From Avena insularis (Eukaryota; Streptophyta; Magnoliopsida; Poales; Poaceae): a stretch of 64,000 nucleotides of DNA. The position numbers were made by a program, and so were the translations under genes. The notes below the pieces were generated by a model. It did no database searches. It saw only the letters and a program-made list of their open reading frames with translations, and was not told the origin of the DNA. Below, piece after piece: positions 1-11,500 of this stretch. Positions within the stretch are counted from its first letter, which is position 1, and each line of letters begins with the position of its first letter. The stretch spans positions 330,622,305 to 330,686,304 of the forward strand of contig CM042689.1 in the NCBI GenBank assembly GCA_023614405.1. Reading direction: 5' to 3'.

Positions 1-2108
1 GCCTATGGGGCATTCTTTTATTACTTGAACATTATCTCTGTAAGTAAACCCATATGTTTTTATATATTCTAAAAGGTAGGATCAAATGTGTTTTTTGAGA
101 GTTGGAATCAACTCAAAAGCTTTTATGGTTGAATTTTGAAAAATGTTTGAATTCAGAAAAGCTTCTACCTTGTTACTTTTACCATGGTTGATATACAAAT
201 CCAAATGATTTGAATCCAACGGGCTTGGATTAAGCATTTCATTACCTTTCTAACAAAATTGGTTTCATGCATTTTGGTTCAGTGAATCGATCTGGGTTGA
301 TTTTTGAATCTAGGTACAGAACTATGTTTGAAATTAAATGAATAAAGCTTAATTTGAATTGTTGGGTCGCGCGAGATGTTTTACTGGGCCGGCCCACTAC
401 ACACAGCGTGTACGCGGGCTGGTTAAGTGATTTTCCCCACGCGTCTATGAGATGGAGAGGGGCGAAGCAGTACAGGGAAATGTGAACCGCACGATCTAAC
501 TCTAATCGAACGGCTACGGTTCATCGTCCATGTTGGGCAGCGCCGGCGAGACAGAACCCTAACGCGGCAGGTGGGGGTCATGGGAGGCTCACCGGGGCTC
601 AGGCGAGGGTCGACAACGGGGGAAAATGACGAAGTCGACGACGGCGGTTCTCCTGGTACCGGCAGCTCCTCCTGGGGCGGCTCCAATCGACGGCTCCCTT
701 CTTCTCTAGCAGCGGCGGGCTCCGGCCAAATTCCGGCGATGCGCTGCTCACCTTGCTCCGGGAGTGAGGTGGGGTGATTCTGGGTGAGAGGGGAGTGAAC
801 TGGTGTGGCGAAAACGAGCGGTGGATGCCTTTATTTATAGTGGCGGAAGGGGACCGACGGGCACGGGCTGAGCTCGTCGTGGTCGACAACACAGAGGGCT
901 ACTGGCATGGGCGGCGGTAGGGGACGGTGTTGTGCTCCCTGGCGAAGCTCAACCGCGAGGTCTTGCGGCGTGGGGCGGTGCTGATCGGTCAGAACGTCGC
1001 GGTGCTCTAAGCGGGTCCGATGGCGGTTTTAATGTCTCACGGCACGCGTGGTCTGCGCGGCGGCGAACGGGCATGTCTGGCGGGGTGCTGGGGTGCTGGT
1101 GATCATCCCTGCAAGCGGCGAGGGCGGCGCGCGGTCTGTGGGTGTTGGTCGAGCATGGCGCACTAGCACGCTCTCAGCTCGCGCGCAGAGAGGTTTGGCA
1201 TGGGAGTGTCGTGTGGTCCAGGGGCTGGCATTGCTCGGGGCAGGGACAGTGGGTGGCGATGGACGGTGCTGCATGTCCCAGACAAGGTTGGCGAGGCTAG
1301 TGCGGCCTCTAGCTCGCTGGCGACAATGGGGTGGCAATGGTGCTCTCGGCATGCTTGACATTAATGGCTAGGCTTGCTCATAGTGGTGCTAAAGATTGTT
1401 AAAGAGGCTAGATGATCTACTAAGGGCTAGTTGCAACCAGAGAGGGAACAAGTTAGGCCAATTTTACTGCTGCAAATAGTTTTAGATGTTTGTTTGATTT
1501 GAATCTACAAGGTGTTTGATGAAATGGCTGCAAGAACTTTAATTCTGAATTTTGGATTCAAAACTTTGTGGGTTTGCTAGGCACATACTAGGGAGTGTCT
1601 GGTTAGTTGGATTAGTCAAGGGGCTTTGGTTTGGTTGGGTTTTGAAAATGGATGATCTTCACATATGAATAACATTCAATTTCGAATTGTGATTTGAATG
1701 GGGTTGCCAAATGTTTCTGCAAGTTTGAAAGGTGGGCCTAGATTCAATTTTACTAGTTTTATCAAGGGGTGAAAAGATTTGGGAAAGTTTCTGTTTGAAA
1801 TCTTGGACTAGAAACACTCAAAGTGACCTAGTGAGCAAGATTGGCAAAAATGACCATTTGCTTTATTTGCTTTGTTTTTTATTTTCTTTTGATTTGTTTC
1901 TGAATGGAAATGTTTTATATGATGTTATTTTCATCTTTAAACTATTTCTTACTATTTAGGTTAATCACACAAGTCCATTCATGCATTTTTCAAATCATTT
2001 GATTCACACATGTATTCATATGATTTTAATTAATCAAAGTTTTTTGTTAACCCTAATTTTAGTGATTTGAGTTTGATGATCCTTGCTTTATATTTTTGGG
2101 ATGTTACA
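1..2108 (-). mobile_element. Truncated long LTR of an A-family chromovirus (A')
   Basis: The right edge, read on the minus strand, starts TGTAACATCCC, a typical Tekay-type LTR start. The segment is the reverse complement of about the first 2.1 kb of the LTR beginning at 31870, with scattered mismatches and small indels. The remaining roughly 1.9 kb of the LTR and any internal region lie left of the window, so solo LTR and full element cannot be told apart. A GC-rich stretch at about 430-1340 gives open frames on both strands with no recognisable product. The insertion interrupts the integrase end of B1. The expected target duplication on this side is AGGTC at 2109-2113, but its partner is outside the window. 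Confidence 0.85.
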
Positions 2109-2109
2109 A

Positions 2110-2256
2110 GGTCCGTTCATTTTAAGAAAAGCATTGCACAACGATTCATATTATCTCATAGATGCTCGTGAAGCGCAAAAGAACAAGGCGGATAGGTCAG
2201 GAGATGAGACCAAAAGGCCATGGAATGTGGCGCTACTTCGTCCCTTCTATACTTAG
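2110..2256 (+). pseudogene. Integrase C-terminal fragment of B1
   Basis: The last 48 codons of the B1 pol gene, ending at TAG 2254-2256. The peptide begins GPFILRKALHNDSYYLIDAR and ends RPWNVALLRPFYT. The matching ends are at about 29050-29191 in B2 and 49830-49978 in D. This is the C-terminal part of the integrase after the catalytic core. Everything upstream was separated by insertion of A', so the fragment has no start codon or promoter of its own. The frame is open to the natural stop. Confidence 0.85.
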
Positions 2257-2545
2257 GAGAAGCAATGCATGTATCACTCGAACTCTAATATGTCGGACGT
2301 GTGTGCCGGATATGTGCTGATAATAAAATGGTATGACTCGAAAAACTAACTCGGGGACTACCCCTTAAGTTTTCCCTCTTAATTATTTTATGTCGGCTGG
2401 CGTGACACCCGAAATTTATCTGGAACAAGTAGTGTTTACTCGAAAAAAATCAACTCTTCGACTATGCTGTTGTCCGAAAACACGGCTTCATGGCAAGTAA
2501 GAGGAAAGGATGTATGACGGGTAAAAACGAAGTCCAGATAAGTAC
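2257..2545 (+). other. Non-coding spacer of B1 after pol
   Basis: Untranslated spacer matching 29192-29485 in B2. It contains one copy of the recurrent motif CTCGGGGACT (2350-2359) and no open frame of note. Its last five bases, AGTAC (2541-2545), are the left target-site duplication of insertion C. Confidence 0.7.
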
Positions 2546-5500
2546 TGTCACATCCCAAGATTTTCCAAATCTTGTAATGTGAAAAATAAATGAATAAAAT
2601 AAAACTTTGTTGAATTTTAGGGTGAGAAGAAACTTTTTGATTCCAATTGGGAACCTTTAAACCTATTTTGATTAAGATAAATCCTAAAGGGATTTAAAAA
2701 GATAAACATTTAATAAAGGAAAAATAAAAATATTTGGATTACTATTTTTGAATCTTTTAATAAAAAGATTTGGTTTTCAAATAAAAAAGAAGAAATTTAA
2801 CTAAGGAATATTTTATAAGCCAAATTAAAACTTGGCCAAGTCTTTGAAATAAAATATTTCTATTAGTAAAGGTTTATTTAAAATAAATTAATAAGGATTT
2901 AATATCCAAGTTTATTAAAAATAAAGGTTTTACTATTTTAATTAAACATCAAAAACTTATTTATTTATTTTAAAACAAGTTTTCCAAGTATTCTTTATTT
3001 TCAAATAAAACCTACTAAATTGGTTTTGATAATATTTAGATTTCAAAAATGGAGTTTTGAATAAATAAAAATCTATTTGATTAATAAACAAGGTCTATTT
3101 ATTTAATTAATAATGGACCCTAAAGTAAAAATATTATTTTGATCTTTGGACTTTGGTTTATGTTGTTAAACAGAACCAAATTCAATTGCAAAGTTTGGGA
3201 GAGTTTTGAATTGATTTGAATGTTTGAGTAGTTGTTTGAATTCCAAAACAGAAAATAGAATTAGAAAAAGATAAAGTTATCAGGAAGAAAAAACAGAATT
3301 GGACACAGCCCAGCCGGCCATCCCAACAAGCCCAACAGCAAGCCCACCCCACTCTCTCTCGCGCGAAACGTTTTCACCAGAAGATCCACCCATACAGAAC
3401 GACCCGGTGGCCCGCTTTCCCTTTCTCTCCTTCGCTGACAAAGCGGACCCACGCAGCCAGCTCACTCTCTTCTTCCTCGCGCAGACGATGCCCTGCCGTT
3501 GCAGTCAGTAACGCCGGCGATCAATTCGCGTTAAAGACCGCATTACAGCACCCCGCGACCATGCACATTTAATCGCACGCGTCTTACCTCTCTTTCCCCC
3601 CAGATAGCTCCCCCTCTCTGCCCCCAGGCCGTCGTAATTTCGAGCCGCACACCCACTACTCCGACGAGCATCTCCAGTAAATTCCGGCGAACCACTTCCG
3701 CCCCTCACCTCCCCAACCACACGAGCTTACTCCCCAGCCTCTGACGCTTCTCTCTGTGACATCCGTTCAACCGCGGGCGCCCCAGAACGTCGGCAACCAC
3801 CTCGACAGAGCGCCGCCGCGTCTACTACTATCTCCGGCGACGTTTCCTGGTAAGAACCGACCACCCTGAGCCCTATCCTTCACGCATGCGTCATCGCCTT
3901 GGCCTTGCGCATCTAACCATGCTCTCCGTTTGCCCCCTCGTGATCTGTAGCGTCGACCCCGACCACGAACAGAACCATCTGACGCCGACGACGACTCCGG
4001 CGAACAATTACTCTCGCTCCAGTGCGCCCCTCGCCAGACCAACACCACCTCGGGCTTCACCGTGACCTCCTGAACCCGGTGAGCACCTCCCCCTCTCTCT
4101 TTGCTTCCTAGAACCGCCCGTAGCTCCTGCGTCGCGAGGCCGTCTGCCGCCGCCAGCCGCTTACTAGATGGCAAGCGTCTTTGCACGCCATTGATCTTAA
4201 TCAGACGACGCGATAGATTCTTAGCCGAAGGGTATCGATCTATCTGCGCTGCGGCGTTGTTAGTTTAATCCTACGGCCAGCATCACTCGATCCACCCGAA
4301 CCGGTATCGACCAATAGTTGTGCGCCGCGTGGCACTAGTCCTGTTTGAAAGAAATTTGAATCAGATTTGTTTGCAAAATTGAAACCCTTATAACTTTTAA
4401 TCCACACGTCCAAAATTTGCAAACTTTATATCAATGGAATCAGTGGAACAAGCCCTAGCCAACCATGCAATTTGTTTAGTAAAAAGTTTCTGTTAGAATG
4501 TTTGTTTTTACAGAAACATTTGTATGCTTGTTTAGGTTATAAAATTTGTTCCAAAATGTTCTTGAGGTTGAAATCTTTGCAAATTGGTTTGTTGTGAACT
4601 TACTGACCCTAGGAATAATCTTGTGGATTCAAAAATGTATTTGGTGAATATTAGGGTTGATTAATTAAATTAACCTAATTCAAGTCAAATAAAAACATTG
4701 ATTTTGTTATGGAAATAGTTTTTGAACAAAAACCTTTGGAAAATGTTTTGGTTCAAACCTACTGACCCTAAACACCAAGATTTGAGAATTAACAACTTAT
4801 TTGGTGAACAACATAAAGTTTTTGCTTTGATAAAAACATTTTCCACCACATAAAATAATGATTTGGTTTAAAAATGGTTTATAGATGAAACCCTTTTGCA
4901 AATGACTTTGCCACTTTGGAAAATGACCACTTTGAACTTTACAATGTGTAGAGCCTAGTAGAAACCACCTTTGCAAATAAAACTACCTTTTGCATGCTTG
5001 CATGCATGACTTAGTTCCTATTGTTTTATGTGTGTGTTTTGTGTGATTGGTTATTGGTTGGAATGCTAGTTGATATTGTATTTGCTTGATTGATTTGTAG
5101 TGAAGTCAGAAAAGTGTGAAACTAGCAAGATCAAGAAGTGAACCACCATTCCCTACCAAAAAGGCAAGTGACACTATCATCTAAAGTCCTACTATTTTCA
5201 TTATACTTAGTGGATTTTGAAACATGCATGAAAAGAATTTCTATACTTATGCTATGCTAAATCCTAATAGGATACCTTATATATTCCTTAGTGAAACAAT
5301 GTAGTTGTACAAGGCTTAGCCAAGCTACATATTTTGAAAAGGGATACATGTTGAGATTTTTATGAAGTTGAGAAAAGGACTTATGTTTTATATAATAAAA
5401 GTAGTACTCAATGAACCACCTGGGTGGACAAGGATACTTTGAGTTTTGGATAAGGTGGCAACAAAAGGAACCATGTCTATGGCAATCTCTTTGTGTTGTG

Positions 5501-5846
5501 CACCAAAAGAAAACCACCCAGGGACTTAGAGATTGAACATGTTTCTCCAATTGTGGCTTTGTATGCACCACATGCTACATATATGGCTTAGTCAACTACA
5601 TTGGGAAGACCCATGCATTGTCTTCAGGTACTTAAAATGAGGGAACTCGAAACCCTACATGGGTGCCTGAAGACAAGCTAGCAATGGTGTATGGGAGGAC
5701 CCTCTGGAAAGACTTCGTCACATTCTCAATCTGCCAGTACTCCATCTTGGTGAGTACTTATCCAGCGGCCACTGGTGGCAACAATATGAGGGTGTGTCAT
5801 GTGGGTAAAGTGTACAACTTCTGCAGAAGATAAAAATCTAAGTACT

Positions 5847-5870
5847 TAGCCGTGTCCCCGGTTATGGACA
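5847..5870 (+). promoter_or_regulatory. LTR box shared by elements C and A
   Basis: The core CCGTGTCCCCGGTTATGG (5850-5867) differs by only two bases from CCGCGTCCGCGGTTATGG (35270-35287) in the LTR of A. TGTACAA plus CTGCAGA precede it about 25-35 bp upstream in both families. Copies: 5847-5870, 11858-11881 and 35267-35290. The rest of the two LTRs is poorly alignable by eye, so this is a conserved island. The role is unknown; a transcription or RNA-structure signal is inferred. Confidence 0.55.
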
Positions 5871-5950
5871 ATACTGAGCAACTAAAGCTTGAAGCTATGG
5901 GAAATCTCGACATTCCAATTTCTAAAAGAAATTTTTTAAAGTAACAACAA

Positions 5951-6195
5951 AAGACTTGAAGCACTTGGGGGTACCAAGGAGCTCAAGAGAATTTGATAAA
6001 AACTTGAAGCACTTGGGGATTTACCAAGGAGCTCAAGAGACTTTGATAAAAACTTGAAGCACTTGGGGATTTACCAAGGAGCTCAAGAGATTTTGATGAA
6101 AACTTGAAGCACTTGGGGTTACCAAGGAGCTCAAGAGATTTTGACAAAGACACTTGGTGGATTCCAAGGAGTTCAGAAAGATTTGACAAAAGATC
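5951..6195 (+). repeat. Tandem repeat, about 54 bp units, in 5' LTR of C
   Basis: About four good copies and one decayed copy of a unit containing GAAGCACTTGGGG and CCAAGGAGCTCAAGAGA. The same array with the same copy number is in the 3' LTR at about 11962-12200. The minus-strand open frame across it is only a product of the repeat. Confidence 0.8.
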
Positions 6196-6670
6196 AAAAC
6201 CATTTTGAAAAGATAGGATAATGTATTGCTTTCTGCAAATGAGCCTTAAACCCTACTTAGCCAAATATGCATGTAATGATAGGATCCACTTATATTCGAC
6301 ATAGTAGTGAAACTTGCCAATACAATTCAAATGTATTGACCCTTGTGGCTGTAACTTGTAATGTTGCAGGTTTGATTGCTTTTAGTGAAGATTGATTAAT
6401 TAGGATTACAAAGTCTACAACCAACATGTTTGCCTGTGGCACTTTGAAGATGAAGGACCCCATGCTTATAGATATTCTGCTGCAATGTAATGTGATAGCC
6501 AAATGAGCTATGTAAGATGTAATGAATTATTTTAGTCCTGGTTATAAAGTTGTATTATGACCTTTGTTTCCTGATATTACATCTTAACTGTGGATGCTAG
6601 CTATTGATCCAGGGACTAGCATTGTAAACACAGGGGACTCTACCTTATTAAAGGTTGGGACCTCTACAGA

Positions 6671-6682
6671 TGGTATCAGAGC
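6671..6682 (+). other. Primer binding site of C (initiator tRNA-Met)
   Basis: TGGTATCAGAGC lies 2 bp after the LTR end. It matches the 3' end of plant initiator tRNA-Met, the usual minus-strand primer for chromoviruses and many Copia elements. Confidence 0.85.
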
Positions 6683-7369
6683 ATTGTGTTGCCTGTAGGA
6701 TTTGTAAACCTAGGATTGGACAAAAACCCCTTAGAAAAATAGGAGTTGTATCTGCTCCAAAACTTATTTACAAACAATGTTGTAAACTCTTTCCTCAACC
6801 ATTTTGGTTTCAACTCTACATCTCTTCTACTTCAACTTGATGGACAAACCTACCCCATGGCCAAAGACTTCACCATGTGCAAAGGACTTCTTCAACTCTA
6901 ATGACTTCAACATCTTCAACTCTAATGACTTCAACATCTTCAGCATATTCACCAAGGACTTCAACCTTGGATATCACTAAGGACAAGTGAGACAAGAAAT
7001 CTTGCTCAAGATTTGGAGACTAAGGAAAAACAACTTAGAAGGAGCCATCCTCACCTTTGAAGTTTTTGTGACCAAGGATTTTTCCTAAGGAAACCATGAT
7101 TTCATGCAAGAAGAATCAACCAAGAAGGAAGGAAAGATCACAAGTGAACCATATAGATGGACCACCATATATAGTTAAGTATAACACACCAACTTATGTG
7201 GTGTAGCAAAAATATTTTTGTTGCCCAAGTATGTGCTTGAACTTTGTTGTTTGAGTGAAAAGTTGTTTGGGATTGATTGCACCTTGTTTGTGTGAATTAT
7301 GAAGTGTGGGATTAGAACTATTTCCTTAGAAATGTTTTGCCTATTCTAATCTCAATTCAACCCAAACAG
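6683..7369 (+). other. Untranslated leader of C
   Basis: About 690 bp between the PBS and the gag-like ORF. A short direct repeat built on ACTTCAACATCTTCA (about 6895-6960) is the only visible structure. No ORF of note. A packaging signal is expected in such leaders but cannot be located by eye. Confidence 0.5.
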
Positions 7370-8431
7370 ATGACTACTCCAAGAGACTCCAACATCAAGG
7401 TTGATGACACCAACACCAACCAAGAGGACAACATGGAGGAACTTATAGCAACCCAAAACCAACTGAACTAAATGACAGCTCAATTCATAGCCAACACCAG
7501 TGGGGAAGATCCAACCCTGCAAAAGTTTTTGGAAGACCAAGCCCAAATGTTGCATAAGGTGATAGACCAAATGCTCAACATGGAAAGCAACTTTTCCAAG
7601 GATGACAAGGATGTTATTCTAAAAGGAGCCAAAGCTTGCAATATTTGTGGAGACAAGGATCACACTTCCAAGGAGCATGGAGATCAATGCCCTAACTGTG
7701 AAGAGAAACATCCAGTTGGCCAATGTCCCACCTCTCAAGCTACTTGCTACCTATGTGAAGGAAATAACCATGTCCCTATCCAATGCACCATCTATTCCAT
7801 AGTTGAACAAAGGAAACAAGGTGGAGTGCAACAAATGATTGCAAACTATCAAGAAGGATCCAAATCTACCAAGAAGAATGAGGACAAAGGAAAAGCTCCA
7901 CTTATACCTCCATGCAATACAACCCAATTCAAAGGACCAAAGAAGAGGCATATGAATTTTCCAAAGAGCAATAGAAGGTCCAAGAAACATGCAGACATTC
8001 CTACCTACCAGATAACATATGAACAACATGAACTTGATGCACTCCTAGCTTTGGAGAAGCCCAAAAAGAAAAAGAAGGACAAAAGCCATGTGCAATGTCA
8101 TCATTGTAAAGAAATGGGACACTATTCCAGTGAATGTCCAGAGAAACAGAAGTATAAGGAGATTGGTCAAGTATGGTGCAACAACTGCAAAGAGCTAGGC
8201 CATTATGCAGCAACTTGTCCACAAGAGACACGTGAAGAACTCAAACTTATCACATGTTTCAATTGCAAAGAACCAGGACATTATGCAAGCAATTGTCCAG
8301 AAAAGATGAAGAACAAGATAAACAAGCCTGATCTCAGCCTTGTCACATGTGTCAAGTGTGGAAACAAAGGACCCTATGCAGATGTTTGCCCAGAGAAGTT
8401 TCCCCAAGATCCCAAGCAAGCCAACATGTAA
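7370..8431 (+). CDS. Gag-like multi-zinc-knuckle protein of C, with one in-frame stop
   Basis: The frame opens at ATG 7370 and runs 33 codons to TAA 7469-7471. ATG 7472 follows at once and gives an uninterrupted 319-residue protein. Using the 319-residue numbering, perfect CX2CX4HX4C knuckles are at 92-105, 209-222, 236-249 and 262-275. A fifth at 293-306 has the His replaced by Pro, and irregular Cys/His clusters are at 56-85. A lysine-rich stretch (KPKKKKKDK, 196-204) precedes the triple knuckle. The N-terminal piece around the stop resembles the Gln-rich leader of chromovirus gag, but the capsid (Retrotrans_gag) core is missing. So this is the nucleocapsid part of a gag, probably binding element RNA for packaging into helper particles. 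It is the only coding gene in the element. The protein may start at 7472, or the stop may be a recent mutation. Confidence 0.85.
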
Positions 8432-8502
8432 TTTAATTGGAAAAATTTTAAGGGTGGTAGTACCCTAGATGCTTTGAGCCTACTTGTAACCCTAGCCTTC
8501 CC

Positions 8503-8521
8503 AAATCTCGGGACGAGATTT
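8503..8521 (+). promoter_or_regulatory. Perfect 8 bp hairpin upstream of the PPT of C
   Basis: AAATCTCGGGACGAGATTT forms an 8 bp stem with a GGA loop, 18 bp before the 3' LTR. The identical 19-mer is in chromovirus A at 42290-42308, also just before its PPT. Identity in two elements with otherwise different ends suggests a selected cis signal. Confidence 0.75.
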
Positions 8522-8524
8522 ATT

Positions 8525-8539
8525 TTAAGGGTGGTAGCT
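8525..8539 (+). other. Polypurine tract region of C
   Basis: TTAAGGGTGGTAGCT lies directly before the 3' LTR start (8540), in the position of the plus-strand primer. It is interrupted by T, unlike the cleaner tract AAGGGGGGAAGG of element A. Confidence 0.6.
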
Positions 8540-11500
8540 TGTCACATCCCAAGATTTTCAAAATCTTGTAATGTGAAAAATAAATGAATAAAATAAAACT
8601 TTGTTGATTTTTAGGGTGAGAAGAAACTTTTTGATTCCAATTAGGAACCTTCAAACCTATTTTGATTAAGGTAAATCCTAAAGGGATTTAAAAAGATAAA
8701 CATTTAATAAAGGAAAAATAAAAATATTTGGATTACTATTTTTGAATCTTTTAATAAAAAGATTTGGTTTTCAAATAAAAAAGAAGAAATTTAACTAAGG
8801 AATATTTTATAAGCCAAATTAAAACTTGGCCAAGTCTTTGAAATAAAATATTTCTATTAGTAAAGGTTTATTTAAAATAAATTAATAAGGATTTAATATC
8901 CAAGTTTATTAAAAATAAAGGTTTTACTATTTTAATTAAACATCAAAAACTTATTTATTTATTTTAAAACAAGTTTTCCAAGTATTCTTTATTTTCAAAT
9001 AAAACCTACTAAATTGATTTTGATAATATTTAGATTTCAAAAATGGAGTTTTGAATAAATAAAAATCTATTTGATTAATAAACAAGGTCTATTTATTTAA
9101 TTAATAATGGACCCTAAAGTAAAAATATTATTTTGATCTTTGGACTTTGGTTTATGTTGTTAAACAGAACCAAATTCAATTGCAAAGTTTGGGAGAGTTT
9201 TGAATTGATTTGAATGTTTGAGTAGTTGTTTGAATTCCAAAACAGAAAATAGAATTATAAAAAGATAAAGTTATCAGGAAGAAAAAAACAGAATTGGACA
9301 CAGCCCAGCCGGCCAGCCCAATAAGCCCAACAGCAAGCCCACCCCACTCTCTCTCTCGCGAAACGTTTTCACCAGAAGATCCACCCGCACAGACACTGAC
9401 CAGTGGCCCCGCTTTCCCTTTCTCTCCTTCGCTGACAAAGCGGACCCACGCAGCCAGCTCACTCTCTTCTTCCTCGCGCAGAGGACGCCCTGCCGTTGCA
9501 GTCAGTAACGCCGGTGATCAATTCGCGTTAAAGACCGCATTACAGCACCCCACGACCACGCACATTTAACCGCACGCGTCTTACCTCTCTTTCCCCCCAG
9601 ATAGCTCCCCCTCTCTGCCCCCAGGCCGTCGTAATTTCGAGCCGCACACCCACTGCTCCGATGAGCATCTCCAGTAAATTCCGGCGAACCACTGCCGCCC
9701 CTCACCTCCCCAACCACACGAGCTTACTCCCCAGCCTCTGACGCTTCTCTCTGTGCCATCCGTTCAACCGCGGGCGCCCCAGAACGTCGGCAACCACCTC
9801 GACTGAGCACCGCCGCGTCTACTACTATCTCCGGCGACGTTTCCTGGTAAGAACCGACCACCCCGAGCCCTATCCTTCACGCATGCGTCATCGCCTTGGC
9901 CTTGCGCATCTAACCATGCTCTCTGTTTGCCCCCTCGTGATCTGTAGCGTTGACCCCGACCATGAACAGAACCATCTGACGCCGACGACGACTCCGGCGA
10001 ACGATTACTCTCGTTCCAGTGCACCCCTCGCCAGACCAACACCACCTCGGGCTTCACCATGACCTCCTGAACCCGGTGAGCACCTCCCCCTCTCTCTTTG
10101 CTTCCTATAACCGCCGCTAGCCCACCGTCTGAGCGTGCGCTGCCGTCTGCCGCCGCCAGCGCCGCCACTAGATGGCAAGCGTGCTGCGCGCCGTTGGATC
10201 TTAATCGTATGCACGCGATAGATTCTTAGCCGAAAGGGTATCGATCTATCTGTGTCGTGCGTTGTTAGTTTAATCCTACGGCCAGCATCACTCGATCCAC
10301 CCGAACCGGTATCGACCAATAGTTGTGCGCCGCGTGGCACTAGTCCTGTTTGAAAGAAATTTGAATCAGATTTGTTTGCAAAATTGAAACCCTTATAACT
10401 TTTGATCCACACGTCCAAAATTTGCAAACTTTATATCAATGGAATCAGTGGAAAAAGCCCTAGCCAACCATGCAATTTGTTTAGTAAAAAGTTTCTGTTA
10501 GAATGTTTGTTTTTACAGAAACATTTGTATGCTTGTTTAGGTTATAAAATTTGTTCCAAAATGTTCTTGAGGTTGAAATCTTTGCAAATTGGTTTGTTGT
10601 GAACTTACTGACCCTAGGAATCATCTTGTGGATTCAAAAATGTATTTGGTGAAGATTAGGGTTGATTAATTAAATTAACCTAATTCAAGTCAAATAAAAA
10701 CATATATTTTGTTATGGAAATAGTTTTTGAACAAAAACCTTTGGAAAATGTTTTGGTTCAAACCTACTGACCCTAAACACCAAGATTTGAGAATTAACAA
10801 CTTATTTGGTGAACAACATAAAGTTTTTGCTTTGATAAAAACATTTTCCACCAAATAAAATAATGATTTGGTTTAAAAATGGTTTATAGATGAAATGCTT
10901 TTGCAAATGACTTTGCCACTTTGGAAAATGACCACTTTGAACTTTACAATGTGTAGAGCCTAGTAGAAACCACCTTTGCAAATAAAACTACCTTTTGCAT
11001 GCTTGCATGCATGACTTAGTTCCTATTGTTTTTTGTGTGTGTTTTGTTTGATTGGTTATTGGTTGGAATGCTAGTTGATATTGTATTTTCTTGATTGATT
11101 TGTAGTGAAGTTAGAAAAGTGTGAAACTAGCAAGATCAAGAAGTGAACCATCATTCCCTACCAAAAAGGAAAGTGAAACTATCATCTAAAGTCCTACTAT
11201 TTTCATTATACTTAGTGGATTTTGAAACATGCATGAAAAGAATTTCTATACTTATGCTATGCTAAATCCTAATAGGATACCTTATATATTCCTTAGTGAA
11301 ACAATGTAGTTGTACAAGGCTTAGCCAAGCTACATATTTTGAAAAGGGATACATGTTGAGATTTTTATGAAGTTGAGAAAAGGACTTATGTTTTATATAA
11401 TAAAAGTAGTACTCAATGAACCACCTGGGTGGACAAGGATACTTTGAGTTTTGGATAAGGTGGCAACAAAAGGAACCATGTCTATGGCAATCTCTTTGTG

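Larger units (their letters stand above)
2546..6668 (+). repeat. 5' LTR of element C
   Basis: Starts TGTCACATCCCAAG and ends GGGACCTCTACA. The first 750 bp and the second half are AT-rich. Between them, about 3300-4270 is a GC-rich block that would suit a promoter or leader, though no TATA box is certain. Short tandem repeats lie at 5951-6190. A box shared with the LTR of A lies at 5847-5870. Open frames in the GC block are unrelated to known proteins and are broken in the other LTR, so none is called. Confidence 0.93.

Noticed and set aside
1029..1371. Overlapping open frames on both strands in the GC-rich part of the A' LTR
   Set aside because: GC-rich DNA is poor in stop codons; the frames are not kept in the inverted copy at 32580-33130 and show no domain.
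3505..4186. Minus-strand frames in the GC-rich part of the C LTR (also 9502-10427)
   Set aside because: The frames differ between the two LTRs because of small indels; no domain seen.
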